NCBI GenBank assembly: GCA_963997635.1
Contig: CAXEND010000001.1
Coordinates: forward strand, 1-64,000
Source: GCA-2728135 sp002728135
GTDB taxonomy: Bacteria > Pseudomonadota > Alphaproteobacteria > UBA828
Direction of reading: 5' to 3'
Length of the DNA stretch: 64,000 nucleotides
Below are positions 34,841 to 44,076 of this stretch, piece after piece. Within the stretch, counting starts at the first letter, position 1. Every line of letters begins with the position of its first letter. The translations under genes and the position numbers were made by a program. Under the pieces are notes generated by a model, which was given only the letters and a program-made list of their open reading frames with translations, made no database searches and was not told the origin of the DNA.

Positions 34841-35521
34841 ATGTTTGCTGTCATTAAAACTGGTGGAAAGCAGTATCGCGTTTCGCCGAACGATGTTATA
34901 AAAGTTGAACGTCGGTCAGACGCCGAGACTGGAAAAAATCTAGAGTTAACGGAAGTGTTAGCTGTGGGTGACGATAAGGATTGTACATTAGGAACCCCTA
35001 ATGTTACTGGAGCTAAAGTTATTGCTTCAGTTCTGGAGAATACCCGTTCTGATAAGCTCATTGTATTCAAAAAGAAAAGAAGAAAAAATCACCGTAGGAC
35101 ACGAGGGCATCGTCAATATTTAACTGTCTTACGAATTGAAGAAATTTTAAAAGCTGGACAAAAGCCATCTGCAAAGAAAAAGCCGGTTACTTCAGATCAA
35201 GAAAAACAAGTTGTGAGTAAAAAAACAAAAGCAAAATCATCATCTAAGAAGAAGCAGGTTAAAGCATCTAGTAAGGAAATAGATAAAAAAGAAAAAGTTT
35301 CAAGTAAAAGTAAAGAAACAAAAATTTCTAGTAAAGATGATATTAAGGACAAGAAGGCAAAGACTGTTAAGAAGTCAGATGAAAAAAAGACTACAAAGAA
35401 GACCCCTACTAAAGTGAAGACAGATAAGAAACAATCAACTCAAAAGAGTCCAACTAAGAAGAGTCCAACTAAGAAGAGTCCAGAAAAAAAGAATTCTGGA
35501 AAGTCAAAGGTTAAGGAGTAG
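34841..35521 (+). CDS. rplU: 50S ribosomal protein L21 with long Lys/Ser-rich C-terminal extension
   Basis: Residues 1 to about 105 are an ordinary L21 (MFAVIKTGGKQYRV, FKKKRRKNHRRTRGHRQ, LRIEEIL). After that come about 120 residues made almost only of Lys, Ser, Thr, Asp and Pro, giving 226 in all, over twice the usual length. The tail is low complexity and contains in-frame tandem repeats (KSPTK). Basic tails on L21 occur in alphaproteobacteria but this one is long. The stop lies six bases before rpmA. Confidence 0.95.
   Translation: MFAVIKTGGKQYRVSPNDVIKVERRSDAETGKNLELTEVLAVGDDKDCTLGTPNVTGAKVIASVLENTRSDKLIVFKKKRRKNHRRTRGHRQYLTVLRIEEILKAGQKPSAKKKPVTSDQEKQVVSKKTKAKSSSKKKQVKASSKEIDKKEKVSSKSKETKISSKDDIKDKKAKTVKKSDEKKTTKKTPTKVKTDKKQSTQKSPTKKSPTKKSPEKKNSGKSKVKE
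35444..35473 (+). repeat. 15-bp tandem repeat in the L21 tail
   Basis: AAGAGTCCAACTAAG occurs twice in succession (35444-35458, 35459-35473), encoding KSPTK twice, and is followed by a diverged third copy (KSPEK). Identical codons in both copies point to recent duplication. Confidence 0.8.
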
Positions 35522-35527
35522 TATGCA

Positions 35528-35782
35528 ATGGCACACAAAAAAGCCGGAGGTAGCTCAAGAAACGGCCGTGACTCTGCTGGCAGGCGTCTCGGCATTAAGA
35601 AATATGGGGGACAGATTGTTGTGCCCGGAAATATAATAGCACGCCAAAGAGGCACTAAGTGGCATCCTGGCGAAAATGTTGGTATTGGTAAGGATCATAC
35701 TTTGTATGCCCTTATTGATGGAAGGGTTAGCTTTAGAAAGAAGAGTGGTAATAAAACTATAGTTTCTGTTACTGCTAGTTAA
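35528..35782 (+). CDS. rpmA: 50S ribosomal protein L27
   Basis: An 84-residue protein starting MAHKKAGGSSRNGRDSAGRR, the typical L27 N-terminus that reaches the peptidyl transferase centre, with LGIKKYGGQ and RQRGTKWHPG following. It is co-transcribed with rplU. There is no N-terminal extension of the kind that is cleaved in Firmicutes. Confidence 0.98.
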   Translation: MAHKKAGGSSRNGRDSAGRRLGIKKYGGQIVVPGNIIARQRGTKWHPGENVGIGKDHTLYALIDGRVSFRKKSGNKTIVSVTAS

Positions 35783-35812
35783 TAACAACTAATTCTATTG
35801 CTAAGTAATAAT

Positions 35813-35842
35813 GGGAGCGGTGTAATGCTCCCTTTTATTTTT
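35813..35842 (+). terminator. Intrinsic terminator after rpmA
   Basis: GGGAGC (35813-35818) and GCTCCC (35827-35832) form a G-C-rich 6-bp stem with an 8-base loop, followed by TTTTATTTTT. This is the clearest rho-independent terminator in the window and closes the rplU-rpmA unit before obg. Confidence 0.85.
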
Positions 35843-35904
35843 CAAGTTTAGTATAAATTATAGGCCATCGTAAGCTTTGACTGTGTTCAAGTGGAACGAA
35901 TACC

Positions 35905-36954
35905 ATGCAATTCATTGATCGTGTAAGTATTTATGTTGAGAGTGGGGCAGGGGGTAATGGTTGCTTAAGCTTTAAGCGTGCGAGAAACCTTCCTCGTGGT
36001 GGACCAGATGGTGGTAATGGCGGCAGAGGTGGCTCAGTCATTGCAGAATGTGTAGAGGGCTTAAATACTCTTATTGACTTTCGATATAAGCAGCATTTTA
36101 GAGCAAAAAAAGGACGTAATGGGGAAGGTGCGAATCGAACAGGTGCAGATAGTGGTGATATTATTCTTCCAATACCAATAGGAACACAAATTCTTGATGC
36201 AGAAGATAACTCTCTAATTGCTGATTTAATCACCCTTGGTGAGAAAGTGATTCTTGTTAAGGGTGGGCGTGGAGGTGTAGGAAATGCTTACTTTAAATCC
36301 TCAACTAATCGTGCACCAAGACGTACATTGCCAGGGGAAGCCGGGCAAGCTACGAATCTAGTTCTTCAATTAAAACTTCTAGCTGATGTTGGACTAGTAG
36401 GTTTACCTAATGCTGGTAAATCAACTTTTCTTTCTGTCACTAGTCGAGCAAAACCTAAAATATCAGATTATCCTTTTACAACACTTACTCCTCAGTTGGG
36501 GGTAGTCGGAATAGATAATAAAGAATTTGTCTTAGCAGATTTGCCTGGTTTAATTAAAGGTGCACACAAAGGAACTGGTTTAGGGCTTCAATTTTTAGGA
36601 CACGTTGAGCGTTGTAGCTTGATTGTTCATCTAATTGATTGTACAGCAAATAATATAGTGGAATCGTATCTTACTATTCGTGACGAACTTTTGGCATATG
36701 GGCATGGTGTTAGTGAGAAAATAGAACTTATTTGTTTAACTAAGACAGATTCTTTAGATGCAGAAAATCTAAAGAACAAGTCCAACGAATTAGAGGCTAT
36801 AGCTAAACAAAAACCTATTTTTATTTCAAGCACTTCAGGAAAAGGTATTAAAATACTTCTCAGGAAAATATCAGATATTTTAGATAGTCAAAAAGAGTCT
36901 ATAAATGATATTGAATCAAGCAAAGCATTTGATCCTCTTATGAGGTTAGTATGA
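35905..36954 (+). CDS. obg: Obg GTPase (ObgE/CgtA)
   Basis: A ribosome-associated GTPase of 349 residues. The Gly-rich Obg fold (1-160) has RGGPDGGNGGRGG, and the G domain has GLPNAGKS (166-173), DLPGLIKGAHKGTGLG (from 212) and LTKTDS. The OCT tail found in some Obg proteins is missing; the protein ends soon after the G domain, which is usual for many proteobacteria. The stop overlaps proB by four bases. Confidence 0.96.
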   Translation: MQFIDRVSIYVESGAGGNGCLSFKRARNLPRGGPDGGNGGRGGSVIAECVEGLNTLIDFRYKQHFRAKKGRNGEGANRTGADSGDIILPIPIGTQILDAEDNSLIADLITLGEKVILVKGGRGGVGNAYFKSSTNRAPRRTLPGEAGQATNLVLQLKLLADVGLVGLPNAGKSTFLSVTSRAKPKISDYPFTTLTPQLGVVGIDNKEFVLADLPGLIKGAHKGTGLGLQFLGHVERCSLIVHLIDCTANNIVESYLTIRDELLAYGHGVSEKIELICLTKTDSLDAENLKNKSNELEAIAKQKPIFISSTSGKGIKILLRKISDILDSQKESINDIESSKAFDPLMRLV

Positions 36955-38081
36955 GTTTAGATCTTATTAATGATGCTCGAAGGATAATTATTAAAATTGG
37001 ATCTACCTTACTGGTGGACCAAGAAAAAGGACAAATTCGTTCAGAATGGCTTAAACTTCTTGCTGAAGATATTAAAAGCATAAGGGAGTCAGGTCCAGAA
37101 ATTATAATCGTCACATCTGGAGCGATAGCTGCCGGTCGACGGGATCTAGGTTTGGTCACAGAAGAGTTGAGATTAGAGGAAAGTCAAGCAGCTGCGGCAT
37201 GTGGGCAAGTTCAACTTGCACACTCTTATGCATCAGCTTTACAAGCTTCTGAGCTTATAGCTGCTCAGATTCTTTTAACTAGTGATGATATGGACAATAG
37301 ACGAAGATATTTAAACGCCCGAAATACAATAACGACTTTATTAAAATTAGGTGCAATTCCAGTAATCAACGAGAATGATACAATAGCCACGACAGAAATC
37401 AGATTTGGGGATAATGACCGATTAGCAGCAGGTGTGGCGGCTATGATGGCGGCAGATGTACTTATATTACTTTCATCAGATATAGACGGCCTTTACACTG
37501 CCGACCCAACCTCATGTGAAGAAGCTGAATGGATTCCAGTTGTAGAGCGAATTACTCCCGCTATTGAAAAAATGGCAGGAAATTCTCCATCTATAGATTC
37601 CTCTGGCGGAATGACAACTAAAATCATCGCAGCAAAAGCTGCTACAGCTTCTGGTTGTAGTATGGTAATTACAAGTGGTAAAGAGTTAAGGCCTCTGAAA
37701 AAATTGTTTTCTGGAGGTCGTGCAACTTGGTTTTTATCTAATAAATCCCCTGTAAATGCTCGTAAACACTGGATTGTTAGTGTCCTGCAACCAAAAGGAA
37801 GTCTTATCTTAGATAATGGAGCTGTAGATGCCCTTGTTAAAGGAAGAAGCCTTCTTCCGGCTGGTGTTACAAAAGTAAATGGAGATTTTGATAGAGGAGA
37901 TGCTGTAACGCTTTTAGATATTCATAATAATGAACTTGGTCGGGGATTAGTTGCTTATTCGGCTGATGATGCTTCTAAAATTCTTGGTCATAAGACTACT
38001 GAAATTGAATCAATCCTAGGCTATTCTGGTCGTGATGAAATGATTCACCGTGATGACCTTGTTTTGGAAGATGAGAGATAA
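36951..38081 (+). CDS. proB: Glutamate 5-kinase
   Basis: The first enzyme of proline synthesis, phosphorylating glutamate. The 376 residues combine an amino-acid kinase domain (IIKIGSTLL, VTSGAIAAGRRDLG, PVINENDTIAT, GDNDRLAAGVAAMMAAD) and a C-terminal PUA domain from about 280. The ATG overlaps the obg stop (ATGA). proA follows after one base, forming an obg-proB-proA unit typical of alphaproteobacteria. Feedback inhibition by proline is expected from the family. Confidence 0.96.
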   Translation: MSLDLINDARRIIIKIGSTLLVDQEKGQIRSEWLKLLAEDIKSIRESGPEIIIVTSGAIAAGRRDLGLVTEELRLEESQAAAACGQVQLAHSYASALQASELIAAQILLTSDDMDNRRRYLNARNTITTLLKLGAIPVINENDTIATTEIRFGDNDRLAAGVAAMMAADVLILLSSDIDGLYTADPTSCEEAEWIPVVERITPAIEKMAGNSPSIDSSGGMTTKIIAAKAATASGCSMVITSGKELRPLKKLFSGGRATWFLSNKSPVNARKHWIVSVLQPKGSLILDNGAVDALVKGRSLLPAGVTKVNGDFDRGDAVTLLDIHNNELGRGLVAYSADDASKILGHKTTEIESILGYSGRDEMIHRDDLVLEDER

Positions 38082-38082
38082 A

Positions 38083-39354
38083 ATGACGGTAGAGAATAAT
38101 AAAAATTTAAATGATGTAATTAAATCTATTGGTGTATCGGCAAATAAAGCTGCAAGGGTTTTGGCAACTTCATCAATTAAAGTCAGACAATCTGCCATAA
38201 TAGCAATATCAGATGAGATAGCTTCTAATGTAGATAAAATTCTGATTGCAAACGAAAGAGATATGAAAAATGCTGAATCTGAAGGTTTGTCAAACGCAAT
38301 GCTGGATAGACTTAAGCTTGATAAAGATAGGATTCTATCTATTTCTCAAGGATTAGTTGCTATTGCAAATCAGCAAGATCCTATAGGAAAAACCTTAGGA
38401 ATTAACAAACGTCCAAACGGTTTAATAATTGAGAAAATATCTGTTCCAGTAGGAGTAATAACTATTATTTACGAATCAAGGCCTAACGTAACAGCTGATG
38501 CTGGAGCTTTATGTCTAATGTCTGGCAATGCAGTAATACTCAGAGGTGGTTCAGAAAGCTTTAACTCTTCACATGCCATTCTGTCTTGTATGCATACTGG
38601 CTTGCGTTCGGCAAAGCTACCCGAGAGCTCTATTCAGCTAGTTCCTACAAAAGACCGCACCGCGGTTGGCATCTTGTTAGGTATGGAAAACAAAATAGAT
38701 CTTGTTATACCTCGTGGTGGTCGCTCTTTAATAGAAAGAATTTTTGCTGAAAGCCGGATTCCTGTGTTAGCCCATCTAGATGGTATATGCCATACATACA
38801 TACACTCAGAAGCTGATCCTAAAATGGCGAAAGATTTATTATTTAACGCAAAGATGCGTAGGACAGGTATTTGTGGGGCAACCGAAACACTTTTAATTGA
38901 CTCTAAAATCATAAACAATTTATCTATGATTATAGACCCTCTAGTTAATGCAGGATGTGAGTTGCGTGGTGATAAGGCAGCCTGTGAAATTGATAAGAGA
39001 TTACTTGCGGCAACCGATAAAGATTGGAAAACAGAATATCTTGACTCAATTTTATCAATAAAGGTTGTTAAGAATCTCAGTGAGGCCATTGATCATATAA
39101 ACAAATATGGATCACATCATACGGATAGCATTGTTACAGAAGACGATGTAGTAGCATCGAAGTTTATGAATGAAGTGGATAGTGGTATTGTAATGCACAA
39201 TACATCTACACAGTTTGCTGATGGGGGCGAATTCGGTATGGGAGCAGAAATAGGAATTTCAACAGGAAAATTGCACGCACGCGGGCCCGTTGGCATTGAG
39301 CAATTAACTACATACAAGTATAAGGTCCGTGGTTGCGGTCAGGTGCGCCCCTGA
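38083..39354 (+). CDS. proA: Gamma-glutamyl phosphate reductase
   Basis: The second enzyme of proline synthesis, an NADPH-dependent aldehyde dehydrogenase-fold protein of 423 residues. ATG 38083, one base after the proB stop, begins MTVENNKNLNDVIKSIG and is preferred over a start within proB. Catalytic Cys lies in RRTGICGATET; IPRGGRSLIE and FADGGEFGMGAEIG are family motifs. It ends within the start region of nadD. Confidence 0.96.
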   Translation: MTVENNKNLNDVIKSIGVSANKAARVLATSSIKVRQSAIIAISDEIASNVDKILIANERDMKNAESEGLSNAMLDRLKLDKDRILSISQGLVAIANQQDPIGKTLGINKRPNGLIIEKISVPVGVITIIYESRPNVTADAGALCLMSGNAVILRGGSESFNSSHAILSCMHTGLRSAKLPESSIQLVPTKDRTAVGILLGMENKIDLVIPRGGRSLIERIFAESRIPVLAHLDGICHTYIHSEADPKMAKDLLFNAKMRRTGICGATETLLIDSKIINNLSMIIDPLVNAGCELRGDKAACEIDKRLLAATDKDWKTEYLDSILSIKVVKNLSEAIDHINKYGSHHTDSIVTEDDVVASKFMNEVDSGIVMHNTSTQFADGGEFGMGAEIGISTGKLHARGPVGIEQLTTYKYKVRGCGQVRP

Positions 39355-39998
39355 CTAGGCTTATTCCCATAGTTAGGCCACCAGCTCAGCCGGTTTTAGT
39401 GAAAACAAAAGTAACTAGAAGACGTAGATTGCGTGTAGGTCTTCTGGGAGGCTCATTTAATCCCGCTCATGCTGGTCATATACATATTAGTAATCAGGCT
39501 CTTATCCGTCTTCAATTGGATGAGGTTTGGTGGCTTGTATCTCCGCAAAACCCTTTGAAATCAAAATCAGGTATGGCTTCTTATAGTGATAGAATATCTT
39601 ATGCCCGTTCTATAATTCCTAATTCACGAATTAATGTGTCTGACTTAGAAAAAATAATCGGAACGCGTTATACTTCAGACACAATTGAAAAATTAAAGCA
39701 TATATATCCAAAAATTCAATTTATATGGATAATGGGAGCAGACTTAATGCCAGAAGTAAGCGATTGGAAGAATTGGTCAAAAATCTTTCAATCAGTACCT
39801 GTCGCAGTATTTGATCGTTGGCCATATGCTAGCAAGTTATTGGCTTCAAAAACAGCTAAGAAATTTGAGAATTACAGGTTTAATTGTCGCTCTGCGTCCC
39901 TATTGGCTAATTCCAACCCACCAGCATGGATATATTTATTTTGCCCGCTGAATTCAGTCTCAGCTACATCTATTCGTCACTTTGCTACGGAGAATTAA
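39333..39998 (+). CDS. nadD: Nicotinate-nucleotide adenylyltransferase
   Basis: Converts nicotinate mononucleotide and ATP to deamido-NAD. GLLGGSFNPAHAGHIHIS is the nucleotidyltransferase motif and SATSIRHF near the end is the second phosphate-binding site. The frame has no ATG before the motif. TTG 39333, overlapping proA by 22 bases, gives 221 residues with an AGG seven bases upstream; GTG 39399 is an alternative giving 199 residues and a basic start. I list the longer form with the start uncertain. Confidence 0.92.
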   Translation: MRSGAPLTRLIPIVRPPAQPVLVKTKVTRRRRLRVGLLGGSFNPAHAGHIHISNQALIRLQLDEVWWLVSPQNPLKSKSGMASYSDRISYARSIIPNSRINVSDLEKIIGTRYTSDTIEKLKHIYPKIQFIWIMGADLMPEVSDWKNWSKIFQSVPVAVFDRWPYASKLLASKTAKKFENYRFNCRSASLLANSNPPAWIYLFCPLNSVSATSIRHFATEN

Positions 39999-40038
39999 AG
40001 CAGCTAACGTGCTTGATTGATAGGAGAAATCTAAACTT

Positions 40039-40428
40039 ATGTCTAAACGTAATATTAAGCAGAATACAATAAGCCAAGAACCATATTTAGTTTGTGAGGC
40101 AATAAGATCTGAATTAGAAGATGCAAAAGCAGAAAATGTAGTAACTATAAATTTATCTGGAAAGTCAGTTATTGCTGATTATATGATTCTAGCAACTGGA
40201 AAATCACACCGACAATTGGGGGCATTTTCATCGAGGCTACGTAATTTATTCAAATTAGTAGGAATAAAATCCGTCTTGTTTGAGGGTGAAGAAAATGGAG
40301 ATTGGATTCTGATTGATGCTAGAGATGTGATTGTTCATTTGTTTAGACCAGAGGTTAGAAGTTTCTATAATCTTGAGAAGATGTGGTTAGCTGAAATGCC
40401 ATCAGATAATATTCAATTGACAGATTAA
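40039..40428 (+). CDS. rsfS: Ribosomal silencing factor RsfS
   Basis: A 129-residue protein of the RsfS/Iojap family, which binds L14 and blocks subunit joining when nutrients are low. It has VIADYMILATGKSHRQL and GDWILIDARDVIVHLFRPEVRSFYNLE, both diagnostic. It lies between nadD and rlmH, the common alphaproteobacterial order. AGGAGA at 40022-40027 is slightly far from the ATG. Confidence 0.96.
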   Translation: MSKRNIKQNTISQEPYLVCEAIRSELEDAKAENVVTINLSGKSVIADYMILATGKSHRQLGAFSSRLRNLFKLVGIKSVLFEGEENGDWILIDARDVIVHLFRPEVRSFYNLEKMWLAEMPSDNIQLTD

Positions 40429-40439
40429 AAATTAGATTT

Positions 40440-40934
40440 ATGGCTTCTAAAAATAAACAAAATGAGAGAAAAGGTTTATGTCTTAGTATTATCGCTGTTG
40501 GAAAAGTTAGAAATGATCCAACAAAAGGGATTTTTGATCTCTATGCAAGTCGTCTTCCTTGGAGATTCAAGTTAATAGAAATTCAAGAGGGGGGTAAATA
40601 TGGAGGTCCAGAAAGGGTAAAACGTGAGGGATTGAAATTAATATCTGCAATCCCTGATAAAGCAATAGTTGTTGCACTTGACGAAAATGGAAAAAAACTA
40701 AAGAGTCTTGAGTTTGCGGAGATGATGAAAAAGTGGCTTGAAAGTGGCAACAGAAAAATAGCCTTTATTATTGGAGGTGCAGATGGTCTTTCTCAGAGTG
40801 TTTTTGATAGAGCGGATTTAATATTTTCATTGGGTGATATGACTTGGCCTCATATGTTGGTTAGGAGCATGTTAGCTGAACAATTATGGCGTTCAGCAAG
40901 TATTATAAATAAACACCCCTATCATAGATTATAG
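40440..40934 (+). CDS. rlmH: 23S rRNA pseudouridine-1915 N3-methyltransferase RlmH
   Basis: A SPOUT methyltransferase of 164 residues that modifies helix 69 of 23S rRNA. The C-terminal knot motifs FIIGGADGLSQSV and MLAEQLWRSASIINKHPYHR are clear. The N-terminus carries about a dozen extra residues (MASKNKQNERKG) before LCLSIIAVGKV, so a later start is possible, but no good alternative codon with a ribosome site is seen. Confidence 0.95.
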   Translation: MASKNKQNERKGLCLSIIAVGKVRNDPTKGIFDLYASRLPWRFKLIEIQEGGKYGGPERVKREGLKLISAIPDKAIVVALDENGKKLKSLEFAEMMKKWLESGNRKIAFIIGGADGLSQSVFDRADLIFSLGDMTWPHMLVRSMLAEQLWRSASIINKHPYHRL

Positions 40935-41058
40935 AAGTTTTATAATTAAATTTATTTTTAATAATTCTGTGTGGTTGTTTTTTTTTACGAGTGTTAAGTT
41001 GTAATTTACTAGAATCGTGCTCTTATTTTTTAATGGGTAAAAATATAGGAATGTTTAT

Positions 41059-42603
41059 ATGACCCAAAAAGTATCAGGGCCTGTTGTTTTATGTGTCCTC
41101 GATGGCTGGGGAAATGGCCCAAAAGATAAGCATAATGCTATCTCAAATGCATTTACCCCTGCATGGGACAAATTGCTCGTTAGTTATCCAAATGGAGAAT
41201 TATTAACATCAGGCAGGGCTGTAGGTCTTCCAGAAGGACAAATGGGAAACTCTGAAGTGGGACACATGAGTATGGGGGCAGGCAGAATTATATTGCAGGA
41301 CCTACCGCGAATTGATAAGGCAATTGAAGAAAATAAATTATTTAATGATCCTTATTTATTAGATAAAATTGATAGAATTAAGAAAAGTAGTGGCAAATTT
41401 CATCTTTTAGGTTTGTTGTCTCCAGGAGGTGTGCACAGTCATCAGGATCATATTCTGGAACTATGTAAAATTTTTGAGGCAAATGATATTTTTGTATGTG
41501 TTCATGCAATCCTTGATGGAAGAGATACACCACCATATTCAGCAGCTAGATATATAGAAAAATTTAGATCTGAGACTAACGGGTTAAAAGGAGTATCTAT
41601 CTCAACCTTATCAGGACGTTATTGGGCGATGGATCGTGATAATCGCTGGGATCGTGTTCGTGAAGCATGGAAGGTTTTAGTACATGGAAAAGGGGAAAAG
41701 GGAGTGCAAATTGCCCCTGAAGAATATATTTCTAGGATGTATGACACGGGGGTCTCTGATGAGTTTATCAAGCCAGTCGCATTAGATTGTTATTCTGGAA
41801 TGAAAGATGGTGATGGCTTAATAGTTGCAAATTTTCGTGCAGATCGAGTTAGAGAGATTACTGAAGCACTTGTGGATCCAAACTTTAATAAATTCAGCAG
41901 AGATTATATTCCAAAATTTACATCAACTCTTGGAATGTGTAGTTATTCCTCAATGCTAGATATACATATGGGCTCAATTTTTAAGCCAAATATAGTGAAA
42001 AATGTATTAGGGCAAATAGTTTCAAAATCAGGCCTAAAACAACTGAGAATTGCTGAAACAGAAAAATATGCTCATGTTACTTTTTTCTTTAATGGAGGAG
42101 AGGAGGCTGCTTTTCTAGGTGAGGAGCGTATTTTGATCCCATCTCCAAAAGTAGCAACATACGACCTAAAGCCTGAGATGTCAGCATTTGAGGTTGCAGA
42201 GAGGCTTAATTATGAGATTAGAGGCGGAAACTATGATTTTATTTTAGTAAATTTTGCTAATACAGATATGGTTGGCCATACAGGAGATCTGGCTGCTGCA
42301 ATAAAAGCAGTCGAAGCTGTGGATAAATGCATTGAAATTATTAAGAATTCAATAAAAGAAACCAATGGAGCTCTTTTAATAACCGCCGATCATGGTAATG
42401 CTGAGCAGATGTTAAGTAGCAACGGAGAGCCACAAACCTCTCATACTCAAAATCCAGTACCCTTTGTATTAGTTACAGAAAAAAAATTAAAACTACCAGT
42501 TGTTGAGAATGGCTCATTATGTGATATAGCACCAACGGTATTAGATTTGTTGGGATTAGATCCGCCCAAAGAAATGACGGGAGAAACTCTTATAACCACT
42601 TAG
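41059..42603 (+). CDS. gpmI: 2,3-bisphosphoglycerate-independent phosphoglycerate mutase
   Basis: A metal-dependent glycolytic enzyme of 514 residues interconverting 3- and 2-phosphoglycerate. VLCVLDGWGNG holds metal ligand Asp15, and GQMGNSEVGHMSMGAGR contains the phosphorylated Ser65; FANTDMVGHTGD and LLITADHGNAEQM hold the other ligands. It is separated by 124 bases from rlmH and probably has its own promoter. Confidence 0.97.
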   Translation: MTQKVSGPVVLCVLDGWGNGPKDKHNAISNAFTPAWDKLLVSYPNGELLTSGRAVGLPEGQMGNSEVGHMSMGAGRIILQDLPRIDKAIEENKLFNDPYLLDKIDRIKKSSGKFHLLGLLSPGGVHSHQDHILELCKIFEANDIFVCVHAILDGRDTPPYSAARYIEKFRSETNGLKGVSISTLSGRYWAMDRDNRWDRVREAWKVLVHGKGEKGVQIAPEEYISRMYDTGVSDEFIKPVALDCYSGMKDGDGLIVANFRADRVREITEALVDPNFNKFSRDYIPKFTSTLGMCSYSSMLDIHMGSIFKPNIVKNVLGQIVSKSGLKQLRIAETEKYAHVTFFFNGGEEAAFLGEERILIPSPKVATYDLKPEMSAFEVAERLNYEIRGGNYDFILVNFANTDMVGHTGDLAAAIKAVEAVDKCIEIIKNSIKETNGALLITADHGNAEQMLSSNGEPQTSHTQNPVPFVLVTEKKLKLPVVENGSLCDIAPTVLDLLGLDPPKEMTGETLITT

Positions 42604-42787
42604 TTCAGGCAAATCATATATGAATGGTATTTTTGATCCTTTATAATTTAATTGTATTTATATTCTAAAGAACTGCTATTTTCTAAATGCCTTATTGACA
42701 TAAATACCAGTTTTTCCATTTGCCAAAGTTGAAGATTGTGTGCTGCAATCTTAATTTTTATTTCGTAATATTTTTTCGAGTGAGATC

Positions 42788-44071
42788 ATGAAAAAAAAAA
42801 TAGGTATTATATTTATTAGTTCTTTTATCAGTTTAATTTTTCTAAGTGTTGTAATTTTTTCTAGATCAAGTAATTCTGATACATATAAACAGTTAGAGCT
42901 ATTCGGCGATGTATTTGAGAAGGTTCAAAGTGATTATGTCGAGGAGTCAGATGAAGCTATATTAATTGAATCGGCTATAAATGGAATGTTAAACTCTCTT
43001 GATCCTCATTCAAAGTATTTAAATCCAAAAAACCTTAAGGAAATGCGTATCCAAACTCGTGGCGAATTTGGTGGACTAGGAATTGAGGTCACTATGGAAA
43101 ATGGATTTGTTAAGGTAATTGCTCCTATTGATGATACACCAGCTTATAGAGCAGGAATAAAGGCTGGTGATTTTATCACGCATTTAGATGGGAAACCAAT
43201 CTTAGGTTTGTCATTGAGCCAAGCAGTTGATTTAATGCGTGGTCTAATCAATACAAAAATTACATTAACAATACAGCGATCTGGTCTAGACTCTGCATTT
43301 GATGTCTCAATTATAAGAGATAAAATTAAAATTGGGTCGGTAAAAACTCGTCTTGAGGGTGAAGATATAGTTTACATAAGAATCACTTCATTCTCAGAAA
43401 GAACTACTGATGATCTGGAAAAATCTGTGGGGCTGATTTTTGAGGAAAAAAAAGAATCTTTGGTGGGTCTTGTTCTTGACTTGCGTAATAACCCAGGGGG
43501 CTTATTAGACCAAGCTATTTCTGTAGCTGATAGCTTCCTTGATAAAGGTGAAATTGTATCTACAAGAGGTAGGCGCAATGACAGTATTCAGAGGTTTAAT
43601 GCACGTAACGGAGATATAGCAAAAGGGTTACCAATTATTGTTCTTATAAATGGTGGATCAGCATCTGCATCTGAGATTGTGGCTGGAGCAATCCAAGATC
43701 ACAATCGAGGCTTAATAATTGGCACCCGTTCTTTTGGCAAAGGATCTGTGCAGACAATTATTCCACTAAGGGAACAAGGAGCTATTCGCCTTACTACAGC
43801 AAGATATTTTACCCCCTCAGGAAGATCTATTCAGGCAAAAGGGATTGAACCTGATTTGTTAGTTGAACCTGCACGTATAGAAAAGCTTTCTGAGAAGAGT
43901 CAGCGAGAATCTGATTTACGGGGTAGTCTTGATGTTGTCAAAACTGAAACAGAAAATAATAAAGAAAAAAATATAAATAATGAGAGTAATGAACAAGAGG
44001 ATTACCAGCTTCTCAGGGCATTTGACCTCCTAAGAGGGTTCAAACTCTTATCAATAGCTACAAGAAACTAG
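42788..44071 (+). CDS. ctpA: Carboxyl-terminal processing protease (S41 family, CtpA)
   Basis: A periplasmic serine protease of 427 residues. An N-terminal hydrophobic segment (about 4-25) is a signal or anchor; a PDZ domain follows (about 92-170, GLGIEV and AYRAGIKAGDFI); the catalytic part has Ser293 in GGSASASEIVAGA and Lys318 in RSFGKGSVQT, 25 residues apart as expected. A polar, Asn/Glu-rich tail follows. It probably trims cell-envelope proteins or peptidoglycan hydrolases. Confidence 0.95.
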   Translation: MKKKIGIIFISSFISLIFLSVVIFSRSSNSDTYKQLELFGDVFEKVQSDYVEESDEAILIESAINGMLNSLDPHSKYLNPKNLKEMRIQTRGEFGGLGIEVTMENGFVKVIAPIDDTPAYRAGIKAGDFITHLDGKPILGLSLSQAVDLMRGLINTKITLTIQRSGLDSAFDVSIIRDKIKIGSVKTRLEGEDIVYIRITSFSERTTDDLEKSVGLIFEEKKESLVGLVLDLRNNPGGLLDQAISVADSFLDKGEIVSTRGRRNDSIQRFNARNGDIAKGLPIIVLINGGSASASEIVAGAIQDHNRGLIIGTRSFGKGSVQTIIPLREQGAIRLTTARYFTPSGRSIQAKGIEPDLLVEPARIEKLSEKSQRESDLRGSLDVVKTETENNKEKNINNESNEQEDYQLLRAFDLLRGFKLLSIATRN

Positions 44072-44076
44072 GTGTA

